Part shown: positions 52,511 through 61,765 of the stretch, one piece after another
Layout: each line of letters begins with the position of its first letter
Numbering within the stretch: position 1 is the first letter of the stretch
NCBI RefSeq assembly: GCF_003254275.1
Contig: NZ_QKZK01000005.1
Span: 132,872 to 196,871, forward strand
Direction: 5' to 3'
Source of the DNA: Breznakibacter xylanolyticus
GTDB lineage: Bacteria; Bacteroidota; Bacteroidia; Bacteroidales; Marinilabiliaceae
DNA: 64,000 bases
Translations under genes and position numbers: made by a program
Notes under the pieces: generated by a model
What the model was told of the DNA's origin: nothing
The model's database searches: none
Seen by the model: only the letters and a program-made list of their open reading frames with translations

Positions 52511-54355
52511 TCACGCCTCGTGCCAATCGCCGTTTTCTTTGATGAGGTCGATGAGTTCCTCGAGGGCGTTTTCGGCGGGCACGTTGCGTTTGATGAGTTG
52601 CTGTTGCTTAAACAGCGACACCTTGCCCGGGCCGGCACCCACGTAGCCGTAGTCGGCATCAGCCATCTCGCCAATGCCATTGACAATGCAGCCCATGATG
52701 CCAATTTTGAGTTCCTTGAGGTGGGAGGTGCGCGCCTTTATTTTGGCCGTCACCGTTTGCAGGTCAAAGAGGGTGCGACCGCATCCGGGGCACGAGATGT
52801 ATTCGGTTTTAGAGAAGCGCACGCGCGAAGCCTGCAAAATGCCAAAGGCCGTTGAGAGCACCGTGTGATGGGGCAGGGCAGGGGCTTGCAGCACGATGCC
52901 GTCGGCCAGGCCGTCGAGAAAGAGGATGCCGGTGTCGGCACCCGCCATCAGTTGCAGGGCTTCGGCGGTGGCAACGGGGTAGCTTCGTTCCACAATCACG
53001 GGCAAGGCAATGCCCTGTTGCACCAACTTCAGGATGAGCGCCCGTTGCTCGGCCATGCCGTTGGGGTGCGAGGTGTGTACCAGCACAATGGTTTGGGTCG
53101 ATGCCTTGAGACGTTCTATGATGGCCGGGGTGAGCTGCGGGTAGCTGATGCGCAGCACGTGAGGACGCGACAGGTCGGCTTGGTCAAAAACATCGGGCTC
53201 GTACATGGGCATCGCATCGGGATGCTGAGCGGCAACCGGCGCGGGCGCCATCACCTTCACGCCCTTGCTGAGCCAGGTGTCGATGTCGGCCGCGTGGTCG
53301 CAGATGACCACGTCGGGCATCAGCGCCGCATCCACATCGGCACCACTGCCCCTGAACATCACCACCGGCAAATGGTTGCCACCCATGCCGGCCACGGGGT
53401 GTGACTGCCGACGGTGGTAAGCATAGGGGGTAAACGCGACCTCGCCCTCGAAGGGAATGGCAGGCGATGCAGCACGCTGCTCGATGTAGCCCACCAACTG
53501 ACGGGCCACGGGAATCTCCAACTCGGGGTCTTCGGTAAGGCTCACGCGAATGGTGTCGCCAATGCCATCGGCCAGCAGCGCGCCAATGCCCACGGCCGAT
53601 TTGATGCGACCGTCCTCGCCGTTGCCTGCCTCGGTCACACCCAGGTGCAGCGGGTAATGCATCTGCTCGCGTGCCATGGTGTGAACCAGCAGCCGCACGG
53701 TGTGCACCATCACGCGGGTGTTGCTCGACTTGATGCTGAGCACCACGCGGTGAAAATCCTGTTCGCGGCAAATGCGCAGGTACTCCATGCACGATTCCAC
53801 CATGCCCTCGGGCGTGTCGCCATAGCGGCTCATGATGCGGTCGGAGAGCGACCCGTGGTTGGTGCCAATGCGAATGGCCGTGTCGTGCTGCTTGCAGATG
53901 TTGAGAAAGGGAATAAACTTATCGCGAATGGCGCGGATGCCCTCCTGCCAGGCCTCGTCGGAGGTGTCGATGGTCTCCTGCAATTTGGCGCCATCGGCAA
54001 AGTTGCCGGGGTTGATGCGCACCTTTTCGATGAGCGAAGCGGCGATGAGGGCGGCCGCGGGATTAAAGTGGATGTCGGCCACCAGCGGCGTGTCGCAGCT
54101 CATGCGGCGCAATCCGTCGCGTATCTCCTCCAGGTTGGCGGCTTCACGCTGGTTGGGCGTGGTGATGCGCACCAGCTCGCCCCCTTCATTCACAATTTTG
54201 AGGGCTTGATGAATGGTGGCTTCGGTGTCCATGGTGTTGGTGGTGGTCATCGATTGCAGGCGAATGGGGTATTCACCCCCGATGACGAGGTTGCCCACCC
54301 GCACCTCGGTGGTGGGGCGGCGATGATAAGCAAAGAGGTTTTGGCAGTATGGCAT
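52511..54355 (-). CDS. ispG: 4-hydroxy-3-methylbut-2-enyl diphosphate synthase (long form)
   Basis: About 614 residues, the long form of GcpE found in Bacteroidetes, Chlamydiae and plants, with a large insertion between the TIM barrel and the Fe-S domain. It opens with NLFAYHRRPTTEVRVGNLVIGG; the [4Fe-4S] ligands are in SCPGCGRT and GIMGCIVNGIGEMADADYGYVG. It catalyses the penultimate step of isoprenoid synthesis, along with ispD (45076). ATG 54355 is preferred, since the longer ORF would start before the C-rich hairpin repeat at 54365. Confidence 0.93.
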   Translation of the reverse strand: MPYCQNLFAYHRRPTTEVRVGNLVIGGEYPIRLQSMTTTNTMDTEATIHQALKIVNEGGELVRITTPNQREAANLEEIRDGLRRMSCDTPLVADIHFNPAAALIAASLIEKVRINPGNFADGAKLQETIDTSDEAWQEGIRAIRDKFIPFLNICKQHDTAIRIGTNHGSLSDRIMSRYGDTPEGMVESCMEYLRICREQDFHRVVLSIKSSNTRVMVHTVRLLVHTMAREQMHYPLHLGVTEAGNGEDGRIKSAVGIGALLADGIGDTIRVSLTEDPELEIPVARQLVGYIEQRAASPAIPFEGEVAFTPYAYHRRQSHPVAGMGGNHLPVVMFRGSGADVDAALMPDVVICDHAADIDTWLSKGVKVMAPAPVAAQHPDAMPMYEPDVFDQADLSRPHVLRISYPQLTPAIIERLKASTQTIVLVHTSHPNGMAEQRALILKLVQQGIALPVIVERSYPVATAEALQLMAGADTGILFLDGLADGIVLQAPALPHHTVLSTAFGILQASRVRFSKTEYISCPGCGRTLFDLQTVTAKIKARTSHLKELKIGIMGCIVNGIGEMADADYGYVGAGPGKVSLFKQQQLIKRNVPAENALEELIDLIKENGDWHEA

Positions 54356-54364
54356 GGGGGTGGT

Positions 54365-54405
54365 TTTGAGCCCCTCCCGACCTCCCCATGGGGAGGAGAA
54401 AGAAG
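54365..54405. repeat. CCCCTCCC/GGGGAGG hairpin, copy 2
   Basis: GAGCCCCTCCCGACCTCC and CCATGGGGAGGAG, related to 49384-49426. It lies directly upstream of ispG. Confidence 0.55.
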
Positions 54406-54444
54406 CATTCATAATAACTTTGACTCACAAATCAATGTTGCGTA

Positions 54445-54540
54445 TTGAAGAAAAGAAGACGTGAGACGAAGAGACAGTTGATGAGCGATGATATTTAGAT
54501 CTCCCTTCTTCATCTCTTAAGTCTAATCATCTTCTTATCA
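54445..54540. repeat. Dispersed GTGAGAC/AGACAG repeat, copy 2
   Basis: AAAAGAAGACGTGAGACG, GAGACAG, TGATGAG and GATATTTAGATC are shared with 11969-12048. No ORF lies within. Confidence 0.6.
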
Positions 54541-54578
54541 CTCATTCGAGCAATGCTAACTAAACAACATTGATTCAA

Positions 54579-55268
54579 CTATTTCAGTTTTTTATCCAGT
54601 TCGGCTTTGATGAGCTCCGTCCAGATGGCATATCCTTCGGCATTGAAGTGCAACTGATCGGCCATGAACAGTTCCTTGCGGGGCTGCTTAAAGTTGTCGA
54701 GATAGCGGTGCGAGGTGGCAATGAACTCCACACCCTTCTTGCGATTGCAGAACTTGGCCACACGCAGGTTGGCATCCTTGGTCTGCGACCACACCTTCCA
54801 CCGCGATGGGGTAGGGGTGATCTCGACAAAAAAAATGGGTTCGCTTTTATGATGCTTACGCACCTGCTTCACCAGCTTTTGAAACGATTTATGCACCTCT
54901 TTGGGTTTACGATCCGAGTTGCCGCCGTTGATGTCGTTGGCCACAAACACCACCACGGCACGGAACCGATGTTCGGGGGTGATGATGCGATGCAAATAAT
55001 GGTTGAGGTCGGTGAATTTGGCACCGCCGTACCCCCGTTGTATCACGGGGTAGGGTTGCATGTCGGCATCGATGCTCTTCCAAAGCCGGATGCTCGAGCT
55101 GCCCACGAAAAGGATGGCATTGGGGTCGTAAGTGCGCGTGGCATCCAATTGCTCGAAGGCTCGGATGTCGGGTTCCCACTTCAAAATGTCATTTTGGGCA
55201 TAAGCACCCAGGGTAGCCACCAACAGCAACATGACGGTGAGCCATTGGGTAAGATGTTTGTGTGTCAT
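54579..55268 (-). CDS. Secreted SGNH/GDSL-family hydrolase
   Basis: About 229 residues. Signal peptide WLTVMLLLVATLGAYA, cut before QNDI. The four SGNH blocks are seen: FVGSSSIRLW (nucleophile serine), GYGGAK, VVVFVANDINGG, and the catalytic pair in ADQLHFNAEGY. Such enzymes remove acyl or acetyl groups from sugars or lipids; the target is unknown. ATG 55268 begins the signal peptide; the longer ORF adds residues from a low-complexity region. Confidence 0.85.
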   Translation of the reverse strand: MTHKHLTQWLTVMLLLVATLGAYAQNDILKWEPDIRAFEQLDATRTYDPNAILFVGSSSIRLWKSIDADMQPYPVIQRGYGGAKFTDLNHYLHRIITPEHRFRAVVVFVANDINGGNSDRKPKEVHKSFQKLVKQVRKHHKSEPIFFVEITPTPSRWKVWSQTKDANLRVAKFCNRKKGVEFIATSHRYLDNFKQPRKELFMADQLHFNAEGYAIWTELIKAELDKKLK

Positions 55269-55298
55269 GATATTATTAAATTCAATCTTTTTTAACAC

Positions 55299-55614
55299 TG
55301 AGACGCAAAGACACAGAGATTGATATCATGATCCAATGCTTACAGACTTCACATATTCTCATTTTATCATCAACATCATTCATTTATTTAAAGATGAGTG
55401 AAAATCATGATCAACTCCGCGCCTTTGCGCGTTTGCGTTTTCACGGTCTCAAACAAAAACCAAAATCAATGATGGTCTCGGCAATAGGCTTCAAATTTGA
55501 AAAAAATTTCCTCATCAACCGTCCAAAAACTGCATCTTTGTAACGGTTGACAATCAAAAGACGCGAATGTTCAACAGCATCAAGCGTTCACGGTGTTAAA
55601 AACGACAAATATAT
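55299..55614. other. Intergenic region between SGNH gene and antiporter
   Basis: About 316 bases. It holds GAGACGCAAAGACACAGAG (about 55301-55319) and GCGCCTTTGCGCGTTTGCGT (about 55420-55440), a repeat style common in this genome. No convincing gene is seen. Confidence 0.45.
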
Positions 55615-57639
55615 ATGGAAGTTGGTATTCTCAGGGACATTGTCATCATCTTCGGGCTCAGCACGTTCGTGAACTTCATATTTACCCGTTTAAAGATTCC
55701 CACCATCATCGGTTACCTCTTTACCGGGGTGATTGTGGGTCCCAAACTGCTGGGATGGCTAGGTTCGGCACACGACATTGAGCTGATTGCCGAAATTGGC
55801 GTGGTGCTGTTGATGTTCTCCATCGGCATGGAATATTCGCTCAATCACCTGCTCAAAATCAGGCGAACGGTCATTCTGGGCGGTTTCTTGCAGTTGGCGC
55901 TCACCACGGCATTTATCATGCTGGTAGCTCATTGGTACGAACTCAACTGGACAGCTTCGCTCTTTATCGGCTTCATGACAGCACTTAGCAGCACGGCTGT
56001 GGTGCTCAAAATATTGCAGGAACGGTCGGAACTCTCATCCAACTATGGCCGCACGGTAGTAGGCATCCTCATTTTTCAGGACATCATCATCATTCCGCTC
56101 ATGCTCTTTACCCCGTTGCTGGGCGATGCTCCGGCCGATGTGTCGGGACAGTTCATTTGGCTGTTGATCAAAGCGGTGGTGATCATTGCCTTTGTTTACT
56201 CGGCCAACAAATGGCTGGTTCCGTGGCTGCTGCACGTCATTGCCCTCACGCGCAATCAGGAACTCTTTTTTATGAGCGTGCTACTCATATGTCTGGCGGT
56301 GGCCATGCTCACCCACGAAATGGGCATGTCGCTGGCCTTTGGCGCCTTTCTGGGGGGGCTGATGATTTCGGGTTCCACCTACAGTCACAACGCCTTTGGG
56401 AATATCATCCCGTTTAAAGACACCTTCACCAGCTTTTTCTTTGTCTCCATTGGCATGTTGCTCGATGTGCCATTTGTGCTCAACCACATAGGCATTGTGC
56501 TCATCACGGTGGTGTTGGTGTGGGTCATTAAAGTCATGTGGGCCGGATTCACGGCATTTGTGCTGGGGCACACTTTTCGGGGAACAGTGATGGTGGGCAT
56601 CGCCCTGGGGCAGGTGGGCGAGTTCTCATTCATCCTGGCCAAGCTGGGCATCGACTACAAGGTGATTGACACCTACCATTATCAACTGTTTTTGGCCGTA
56701 GCGGTTATCACCATGGCCATGTCGCCTTTTACCATTAAAATAGCCAAGCCGCTGGCCAACCGTCTGCTTCGCCTCAACCTGCCACCCACGTTGGTCAACG
56801 GCTTGTTCCCGCTCAAAGAGATGGAAGTGCCCGAACTGTCGCGCCACCTGGTGCTCATCGGCAAAGATTCACGCGCCCTCAACCTGTCGGTGATGGCCAA
56901 GCACATGAAACTGCCTTACCTCTCTATCATCTTCGACCCCGAGATTGTGCGCAAACGCCAGCTCAAGGGCGAAATGGTGATTTATGGCGATGCCCAAAAC
57001 GAGCCCATCCTCGAAAAAGCTCACATCGATACGGCCGAAGTGGTGGTGGTTTCCATCGGCGACTTGATTACTGCCATGGCTGTGGTCGACAAAGTGCGGC
57101 ACATGAACAAGAAAGCATTCATCATTGTCCGCGCCAAAAAGGTCGACGACATCGAAAACCTTTACGCCCTGGGGGCCGACCAGGTCATCCCCGAGGAATT
57201 TGAGACCTCCATCGACTTGTTTGAGCGCATTATGAAAAAATACCTGGTGCCCAACTCCAAAATTGTGAGCACCATCGCCAAAATTCGCGACCACCACTAC
57301 GGCATCTTCATGGATAAGAACCACTACAAAACGGTGTCGCTCATTCGCGATGTGCCCAACATCGACGTGGTGGCCATCAAGGTTCCCAACCATTCGCCGC
57401 TGGCCGGTAAAACGCTGGCCGAAATGTCGTTCCGACAAACCTTTGGTGTCAACCTGGCATCTATTCGCCGCAAAAACGACATCATCGATCACATTGGCCC
57501 CGACACCAAACTACTGGCCGGCGATGTGTGCTACGTGCTGGGCAAACCCGAAAACACCGCCATCGCCATCGAAATGATTGAATCGTGCAGTATGGAAGGC
57601 ACCGAACAGGAGGAAACGGAGGTGGTGCATGAGGAGTAA
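55615..57639 (+). CDS. Kef-type (CPA2) cation:proton antiporter with RCK domains
   Basis: 674 residues. Thirteen or so membrane helices of the Na+/H+ exchanger fold (about 1-385, with VGPKLLGWLGSAHDIELIAEIGVVLLMFSIGMEYSL), then a TrkA-N nucleotide-binding domain (about 400-530, LVLIGKDSRALNLSV as the GxG-like start) and a TrkA-C domain (about 560-650). It probably exports potassium or another cation in exchange for protons. Which cation is not certain. Confidence 0.88.
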   Translation: MEVGILRDIVIIFGLSTFVNFIFTRLKIPTIIGYLFTGVIVGPKLLGWLGSAHDIELIAEIGVVLLMFSIGMEYSLNHLLKIRRTVILGGFLQLALTTAFIMLVAHWYELNWTASLFIGFMTALSSTAVVLKILQERSELSSNYGRTVVGILIFQDIIIIPLMLFTPLLGDAPADVSGQFIWLLIKAVVIIAFVYSANKWLVPWLLHVIALTRNQELFFMSVLLICLAVAMLTHEMGMSLAFGAFLGGLMISGSTYSHNAFGNIIPFKDTFTSFFFVSIGMLLDVPFVLNHIGIVLITVVLVWVIKVMWAGFTAFVLGHTFRGTVMVGIALGQVGEFSFILAKLGIDYKVIDTYHYQLFLAVAVITMAMSPFTIKIAKPLANRLLRLNLPPTLVNGLFPLKEMEVPELSRHLVLIGKDSRALNLSVMAKHMKLPYLSIIFDPEIVRKRQLKGEMVIYGDAQNEPILEKAHIDTAEVVVVSIGDLITAMAVVDKVRHMNKKAFIIVRAKKVDDIENLYALGADQVIPEEFETSIDLFERIMKKYLVPNSKIVSTIAKIRDHHYGIFMDKNHYKTVSLIRDVPNIDVVAIKVPNHSPLAGKTLAEMSFRQTFGVNLASIRRKNDIIDHIGPDTKLLAGDVCYVLGKPENTAIAIEMIESCSMEGTEQEETEVVHEE

Positions 57640-57805
57640 CGCATTGGGGCTCTGTCATCATAAAAATCAGAGTTCCTTTGTTTTTTAACTCACCTCTCCC
57701 CTGCTCCATACCATTTCCATCAATCAGAAAAATGTTGTTTCTTTGTTTCGCCCGATGCGGAAACGCCCAAATCACTCGGGCGCTCATCAATTATTTGACA
57801 TTACC

Positions 57806-58636
57806 ATGGCTGAAATAGGCAAATACAACACCCTGAGAGTGGTGAAAGAGGTAGATTTTGGGGTTTACCTCGACGGCGGCACGCACGGCGAAATACTCAT
57901 GCCGGCTAAATATGTACCGGCCGGTTGCCAGCCCGGCGATGAGGTAACGGTGTTTGTGTACACCGACTCCGAAGACCGCCCCATTTGTACCACCGAAACG
58001 CCCCTGGCCACCGTGGGCGAGTTTGCCTTGTTGCGTGTCAAGTCGGTCACTTCCATCGGGGCGTTTCTCAACTGGGGACTGCTCAAAGACCTGTTTGTAC
58101 CCTTCAACGAGCAGAAAGCCAAAATGCGCGAGGGGGGTAAATATCTGGTGTATGTTTATCTCGATGACGAATCGGGCAGGGTGGTGGCTTCGGCCAAAAT
58201 CGAAAAGTTCCTCGACAACGTCATTCCCACGTATGAGATTAACCAGGAAGTGTCGTTGATGGTTATTGGCGAAACCGACCTTGGCTACACGGCCATTGTC
58301 AACAACCTGCACACGGGGCTTCTCTATGCCAGCGAAGTATTCGAATACCTCGAACCGGGGCAGCGCATCACGGGCTACGTTAAAAAGGTACGCGAAGACG
58401 AGAAAATTGACCTGATCCTGCACAAACCCGGTTACGAAAAAATCGATAAAATATCGTCAGATATTCTCGACGTGATTCGAAAAAACGGTGGTTTCATCCC
58501 TGTCAACGATAAGTCAGATGCCGAAATGATTTACGACACCTTTGGCATTAGCAAAAAATCATTTAAAAAAGCCATTGGTGCACTTTATAAGCAACGCCTC
58601 ATTGTCATCGAAGCAGAGGGCGTGCGCTTGGTCTGA
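57806..58636 (+). CDS. CvfB-like S1-domain RNA-binding protein
   Basis: About 276 residues: several S1-like domains (KYNTLRVVKEVDFGVYLDGGTHGEILMPAKYVP first; FALLRVKSVTSIGAFLNWGLLKDLFVPFNEQ second; ITGYVKKVREDEKIDLILH third) followed by a C-terminal winged helix (AEMIYDTFGISKKSFKKAIGALYKQRLI). The layout is that of CvfB/YitL, an RNA-binding regulator found from firmicutes to Bacteroidetes. ATG 57806 is chosen because MAEIGKYNTLRV starts the domain. Confidence 0.86.
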   Translation: MAEIGKYNTLRVVKEVDFGVYLDGGTHGEILMPAKYVPAGCQPGDEVTVFVYTDSEDRPICTTETPLATVGEFALLRVKSVTSIGAFLNWGLLKDLFVPFNEQKAKMREGGKYLVYVYLDDESGRVVASAKIEKFLDNVIPTYEINQEVSLMVIGETDLGYTAIVNNLHTGLLYASEVFEYLEPGQRITGYVKKVREDEKIDLILHKPGYEKIDKISSDILDVIRKNGGFIPVNDKSDAEMIYDTFGISKKSFKKAIGALYKQRLIVIEAEGVRLV

Positions 58637-58666
58637 ACCGCAACCACACTCATAGACAACATATTT

Positions 58667-59251
58667 ATGCACTTATCTCATATCCAATCACGATTTGAAG
58701 AGGCGCGCCAATTATTGGACAGTTACATGGGCGATGCCCGCAACATGGAGCAAATTCTTCAGGCGGCTCAGCTCATCAGCGAAGCCATTCACCGCGGCCA
58801 TAAAGTGATTTCGTGCGGCAACGGCGGCTCCATGAGCGATGCCATGCACTTTGCCGAAGAGCTGTCGGGGCGTTTTCGCGATCACCGCCGCAGCCTGCCG
58901 GCCATCGCCATTTCCGACCCGTCGCACATCACCTGCGTGGCCAACGATTACGGGTTCGACCACATCTTTAGTCGTTTTGTAGAAGGGCTGGGTAACAGCG
59001 GTGACGTACTGCTGGCCATCAGCACCAGCGGCAACTCACCCAACGTGATCAACGCCGTGCTTCAAGCCCGCGAAAAAGGAATGAAGGTGATTGCCCTTAC
59101 CGGCAAAACGGGCGGCAAACTCAAAGATATGTGTGATGTGAGCCTTCACGTCGATTACCAGGGCTACTCAGATCGCATTCAGGAAATTCACATCAAAATC
59201 ATCCACATTGTCATTGAGGTGATTGAAAAAATGTGCCCGGATCAGAATTAA
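58667..59251 (+). CDS. gmhA: Phosphoheptose isomerase
   Basis: 194 residues of the SIS fold: ISCGNGGSMSDAMHFAEELSGRF, LLAISTSGNSPNVINAV. It converts sedoheptulose 7-phosphate to heptose 7-phosphate for LPS core and S-layer glycan synthesis. It starts 30 bases after the CvfB-like gene, so probably the same operon. Confidence 0.92.
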   Translation: MHLSHIQSRFEEARQLLDSYMGDARNMEQILQAAQLISEAIHRGHKVISCGNGGSMSDAMHFAEELSGRFRDHRRSLPAIAISDPSHITCVANDYGFDHIFSRFVEGLGNSGDVLLAISTSGNSPNVINAVLQAREKGMKVIALTGKTGGKLKDMCDVSLHVDYQGYSDRIQEIHIKIIHIVIEVIEKMCPDQN

Positions 59252-59265
59252 CCCGGATCGCATCC

Positions 59266-59304
59266 AAAAATAAAGGACGCCAAAGATGGCGTCCTTTATT
59301 TTTT
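59266..59304. terminator. Terminator between gmhA and EF-G2 genes
   Basis: AAAAATAAAGGACGCCA and TGGCGTCCTTTATTTTTT form a 17-base stem with a four-base loop, serving both convergent genes. Confidence 0.93.
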
Positions 59305-59323
59305 AGCACCAATATGTCGCTCA

Positions 59324-61477
59324 TCAGCGTTCTTCCAATTCGGCATAAGCACTGAGCAATTGTTCCTGCACATCCTGCGGGACTTTTTCGTAGGCCGAAA
59401 ATTTCATGACGTAAGAGCCACGTCCCCCCGTGATGGAACTGAGCGACGTGCTATACTTGTTCATCTCCTTGAGAGGTACCTTGGCTTTGATGACTTCGTA
59501 ATGTTTTTCGCTACTCATGCCTTCAATGATGGCGCGTCGTCCTTGCAGGTCGCTCATCACATCGCCCATCCGATCGGATGGAACACGCACTTCCACATCG
59601 TAAATGGGTTCCAGAATTTTGGGGCCGGCTTCCCTGAAGGCGGCACTAAAGGCGTTGCGTCCGGCCAGCTTAAAGGAAATCTCATTCGAGTCGACCGGGT
59701 GCATCTTGCCATCGTAAATCAGCACACGAATGTCTCGGGCATAAGAGCCGGTCAGAGGGCCTTCTTCCATTTTTTCCATAATGCCCTTGAGTATGGCCGG
59801 CATGAAGCGGGTTTCGATGGCTCCCCCCACCACACAGTTGCAAAACACCAATTTCCCACCCCAGTCGAGATTTATTTCCTGCTGGTCGCGAATGTTGACT
59901 TTAAACTCCTGCCCGCCAAATTTATAGGTTTGATTGTTGGGCATACCCTCATACCAGGGTTCGATGATCAGGTGCACCTCACCGAATTGTCCGGCACCCC
60001 CCGACTGCTTTTTGTGTCGATAATCGGCACGTGCCATGCGAGTGATGGTTTCGCGATAGGGAATGCGTGGGGGAAACAATTCAATTTGCAGCTTGTCAAT
60101 GTTTTCGATGCTCCACTTCATGGTGTTGATGTGAAACTCACCCTGACCATGTACGATCGTTTGTTTCAATTCCTTAGAGTATTCCACATTCAGCGTCGGA
60201 TCCTCGTTGTGCATGCGCTGGAGAATCTCGCTTAAACGTTCTTCATCACTTTCGCTGAGGGCTTTAATCGCTGTACGATATTTGGGTTCGGGATAATGGA
60301 TGGGTTCAAACACATATTCACATCCTTTCCCGTTAAGCGTATGATCGGTGTGAGTTTCTTTCAATTTTACGGTAGCTCCGATATCGCCGGCCACCAATTC
60401 GGTCACTTTATGGCGGGTATTACCGGCCACGCCAAACAGTTGGGCAATACGCTCCCTGGCATCTCGATTCATATTGGTGAGATCCATGCCATCCTGAATT
60501 TTGCCCGACATTACTTTAAAGAACGACACTTCACCCAAGTGTGGCTCCACAGACGATTTAAATACGTACACCGATGTGAGCCCGGTGGGGTCGTAAGGGA
60601 CAGGCGTGCCATTTTTGTCGGTCGGGACAGGCATCTCCGACACGTTGGGAACCACGTTGTTAATGAATTCCATCATTCGTCGCACACCCATGTCTTTTTT
60701 TGCCGAGATGCAAAAGATGGGGAACATGTCGCGATGAATCAATCCTTTGTGAATTCCTTCGCGCATTTGGTCTTCGGAAAGGGTTCCTTCTGAAAAAAAT
60801 TTCTCCATGAGCGCCTCATCGTTTTCGGCGGCCGCTTCTATCAGAATGTTATGCAACTCTTCGGCACATTCTTTCTCCGATGCAGGGATGTCGATCTTGT
60901 CGGGGGCTCCGCCTTCGGGTTTCCACACGTACATTTTCATTTTTAGCACGTCCACCATGGCATTGTAGCCGGTGCCGGGATTGACGGGATATTGCACAAT
61001 CACCGCTTTTTTGCCAAAAACCTCCTGTGCCTCTTCGACACAACGGTCGTAATTGGCTTTTTCGTGATCGAGTTGGTTGATGACCAGGATGACCAGTTTT
61101 TGATACTGCTCGGTATAACGGAACATGGTTTCCGTTCCATTTTCAACCCCTTGCGTGGCATTGATGAGCAAAAGAGCGGTATCGGTCACGTTGAGCGATG
61201 TGATGGCGCCGCCGATAAAATCATCGGATCCGGGACAATCAATGAAATTGATTTTTTTGCCCAGCCATTCGGTGAAAAGAACCGATGAATAGACCGAATA
61301 GCCATACTCTTGCTCCACCTTGTGATAATCAGAAACGGTGGATTTTGATTCGATGTCTCCGCGGCGACTGATCACCCCACCCTCGAACAGCATCGCTTCC
61401 GCGAGGGTGGTTTTCCCAGAGCCTGCGCTACCCAATAAAGAGATGTTCTTTATCTGGTCGGCTTCATAAACTTTCAT
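59324..61477 (-). CDS. EF-G paralogue (EF-G2 type) lacking the catalytic histidine
   Basis: 717 residues with the five-domain layout of elongation factor G. The P-loop is GSAGSGKTT (normal EF-G: AHxDAGKTT); G3 is DCPGSDDF at residues 80-87, so serine 84 replaces the catalytic histidine of DTPGH; G4 is NQLD (134-137) instead of NKxD. Domain IV is present (RKKQSGGAGQFGEV). In Bacteroides thetaiotaomicron a similar EF-G2 has been reported to support translation without GTP hydrolysis during starvation (from memory). I infer the same here; a tetracycline-resistance type factor is less likely. Confidence 0.82.
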   Translation of the reverse strand: MKVYEADQIKNISLLGSAGSGKTTLAEAMLFEGGVISRRGDIESKSTVSDYHKVEQEYGYSVYSSVLFTEWLGKKINFIDCPGSDDFIGGAITSLNVTDTALLLINATQGVENGTETMFRYTEQYQKLVILVINQLDHEKANYDRCVEEAQEVFGKKAVIVQYPVNPGTGYNAMVDVLKMKMYVWKPEGGAPDKIDIPASEKECAEELHNILIEAAAENDEALMEKFFSEGTLSEDQMREGIHKGLIHRDMFPIFCISAKKDMGVRRMMEFINNVVPNVSEMPVPTDKNGTPVPYDPTGLTSVYVFKSSVEPHLGEVSFFKVMSGKIQDGMDLTNMNRDARERIAQLFGVAGNTRHKVTELVAGDIGATVKLKETHTDHTLNGKGCEYVFEPIHYPEPKYRTAIKALSESDEERLSEILQRMHNEDPTLNVEYSKELKQTIVHGQGEFHINTMKWSIENIDKLQIELFPPRIPYRETITRMARADYRHKKQSGGAGQFGEVHLIIEPWYEGMPNNQTYKFGGQEFKVNIRDQQEINLDWGGKLVFCNCVVGGAIETRFMPAILKGIMEKMEEGPLTGSYARDIRVLIYDGKMHPVDSNEISFKLAGRNAFSAAFREAGPKILEPIYDVEVRVPSDRMGDVMSDLQGRRAIIEGMSSEKHYEVIKAKVPLKEMNKYSTSLSSITGGRGSYVMKFSAYEKVPQDVQEQLLSAYAELEER

Positions 61478-61625
61478 AAGCGTCAGATTTAGGAGTTTGG
61501 ATTAAAAAAAGGAACTCCTTCAAAATTAACATTATTTGGCAATCGAGCAACTATTTTTATGAACTTATTACAATGTTGCGACAATTAAATATTTTTTCAG
61601 ACCATTGGGTTGAAGATATTTTTTC

Positions 61626-61634
61626 TATGTTTGC
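61626..61634 (+). promoter_or_regulatory. -7 box of hydrogenase-like sensor
   Basis: TATGTTTGC matches TAnnTTTGC. The nearest start of the sensor (61766) is about 125 bases downstream, so the leader is exceptionally long for this window. Confidence 0.55.
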
Positions 61635-61677
61635 GATGAAGCAGAGCATTAAAGAAGAATCTATCGTTTAAAAAGCC

Positions 61678-61724
61678 GCATACACAGCTCTTCATTTCGA
61701 AGAGCAATGATGTGACTTGTATGC
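61678..61724 (+). other. Two-part hairpin in the leader
   Basis: The outer stem GCATACA/TGTATGC encloses the inner stem GCTCTTC/GAAGAGC with an ATTTC loop. It lies 42 bases before ATG 61766; a regulatory RNA structure is possible. No riboswitch family is recognised. Confidence 0.45.
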
Positions 61725-61765
61725 CCGTTCTGTTTAATAATTTATTGACCTAACTTACATATTGG

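Larger units (their letters stand above)
61478..61765. other. Upstream region of the hydrogenase-like gene
   Basis: Contains a -7 box and a structured leader (see separate entries). A tiny ORF of 11 codons (61635-61670, MKQSIKEESIV) begins right after the -7 box; it may be a leader peptide or chance. Confidence 0.4.

Noticed and set aside
53414..54448. 344-codon plus-strand ORF opposite ispG
   Set aside because: Antisense shadow of a strongly conserved gene with GC-biased third positions; its translation resembles no protein family.
59324..61477. Tetracycline-resistance ribosomal protection protein
   Set aside because: Shares the EF-G layout but the P-loop and G-motif changes fit the EF-G2 type; no mobile-element context is present.
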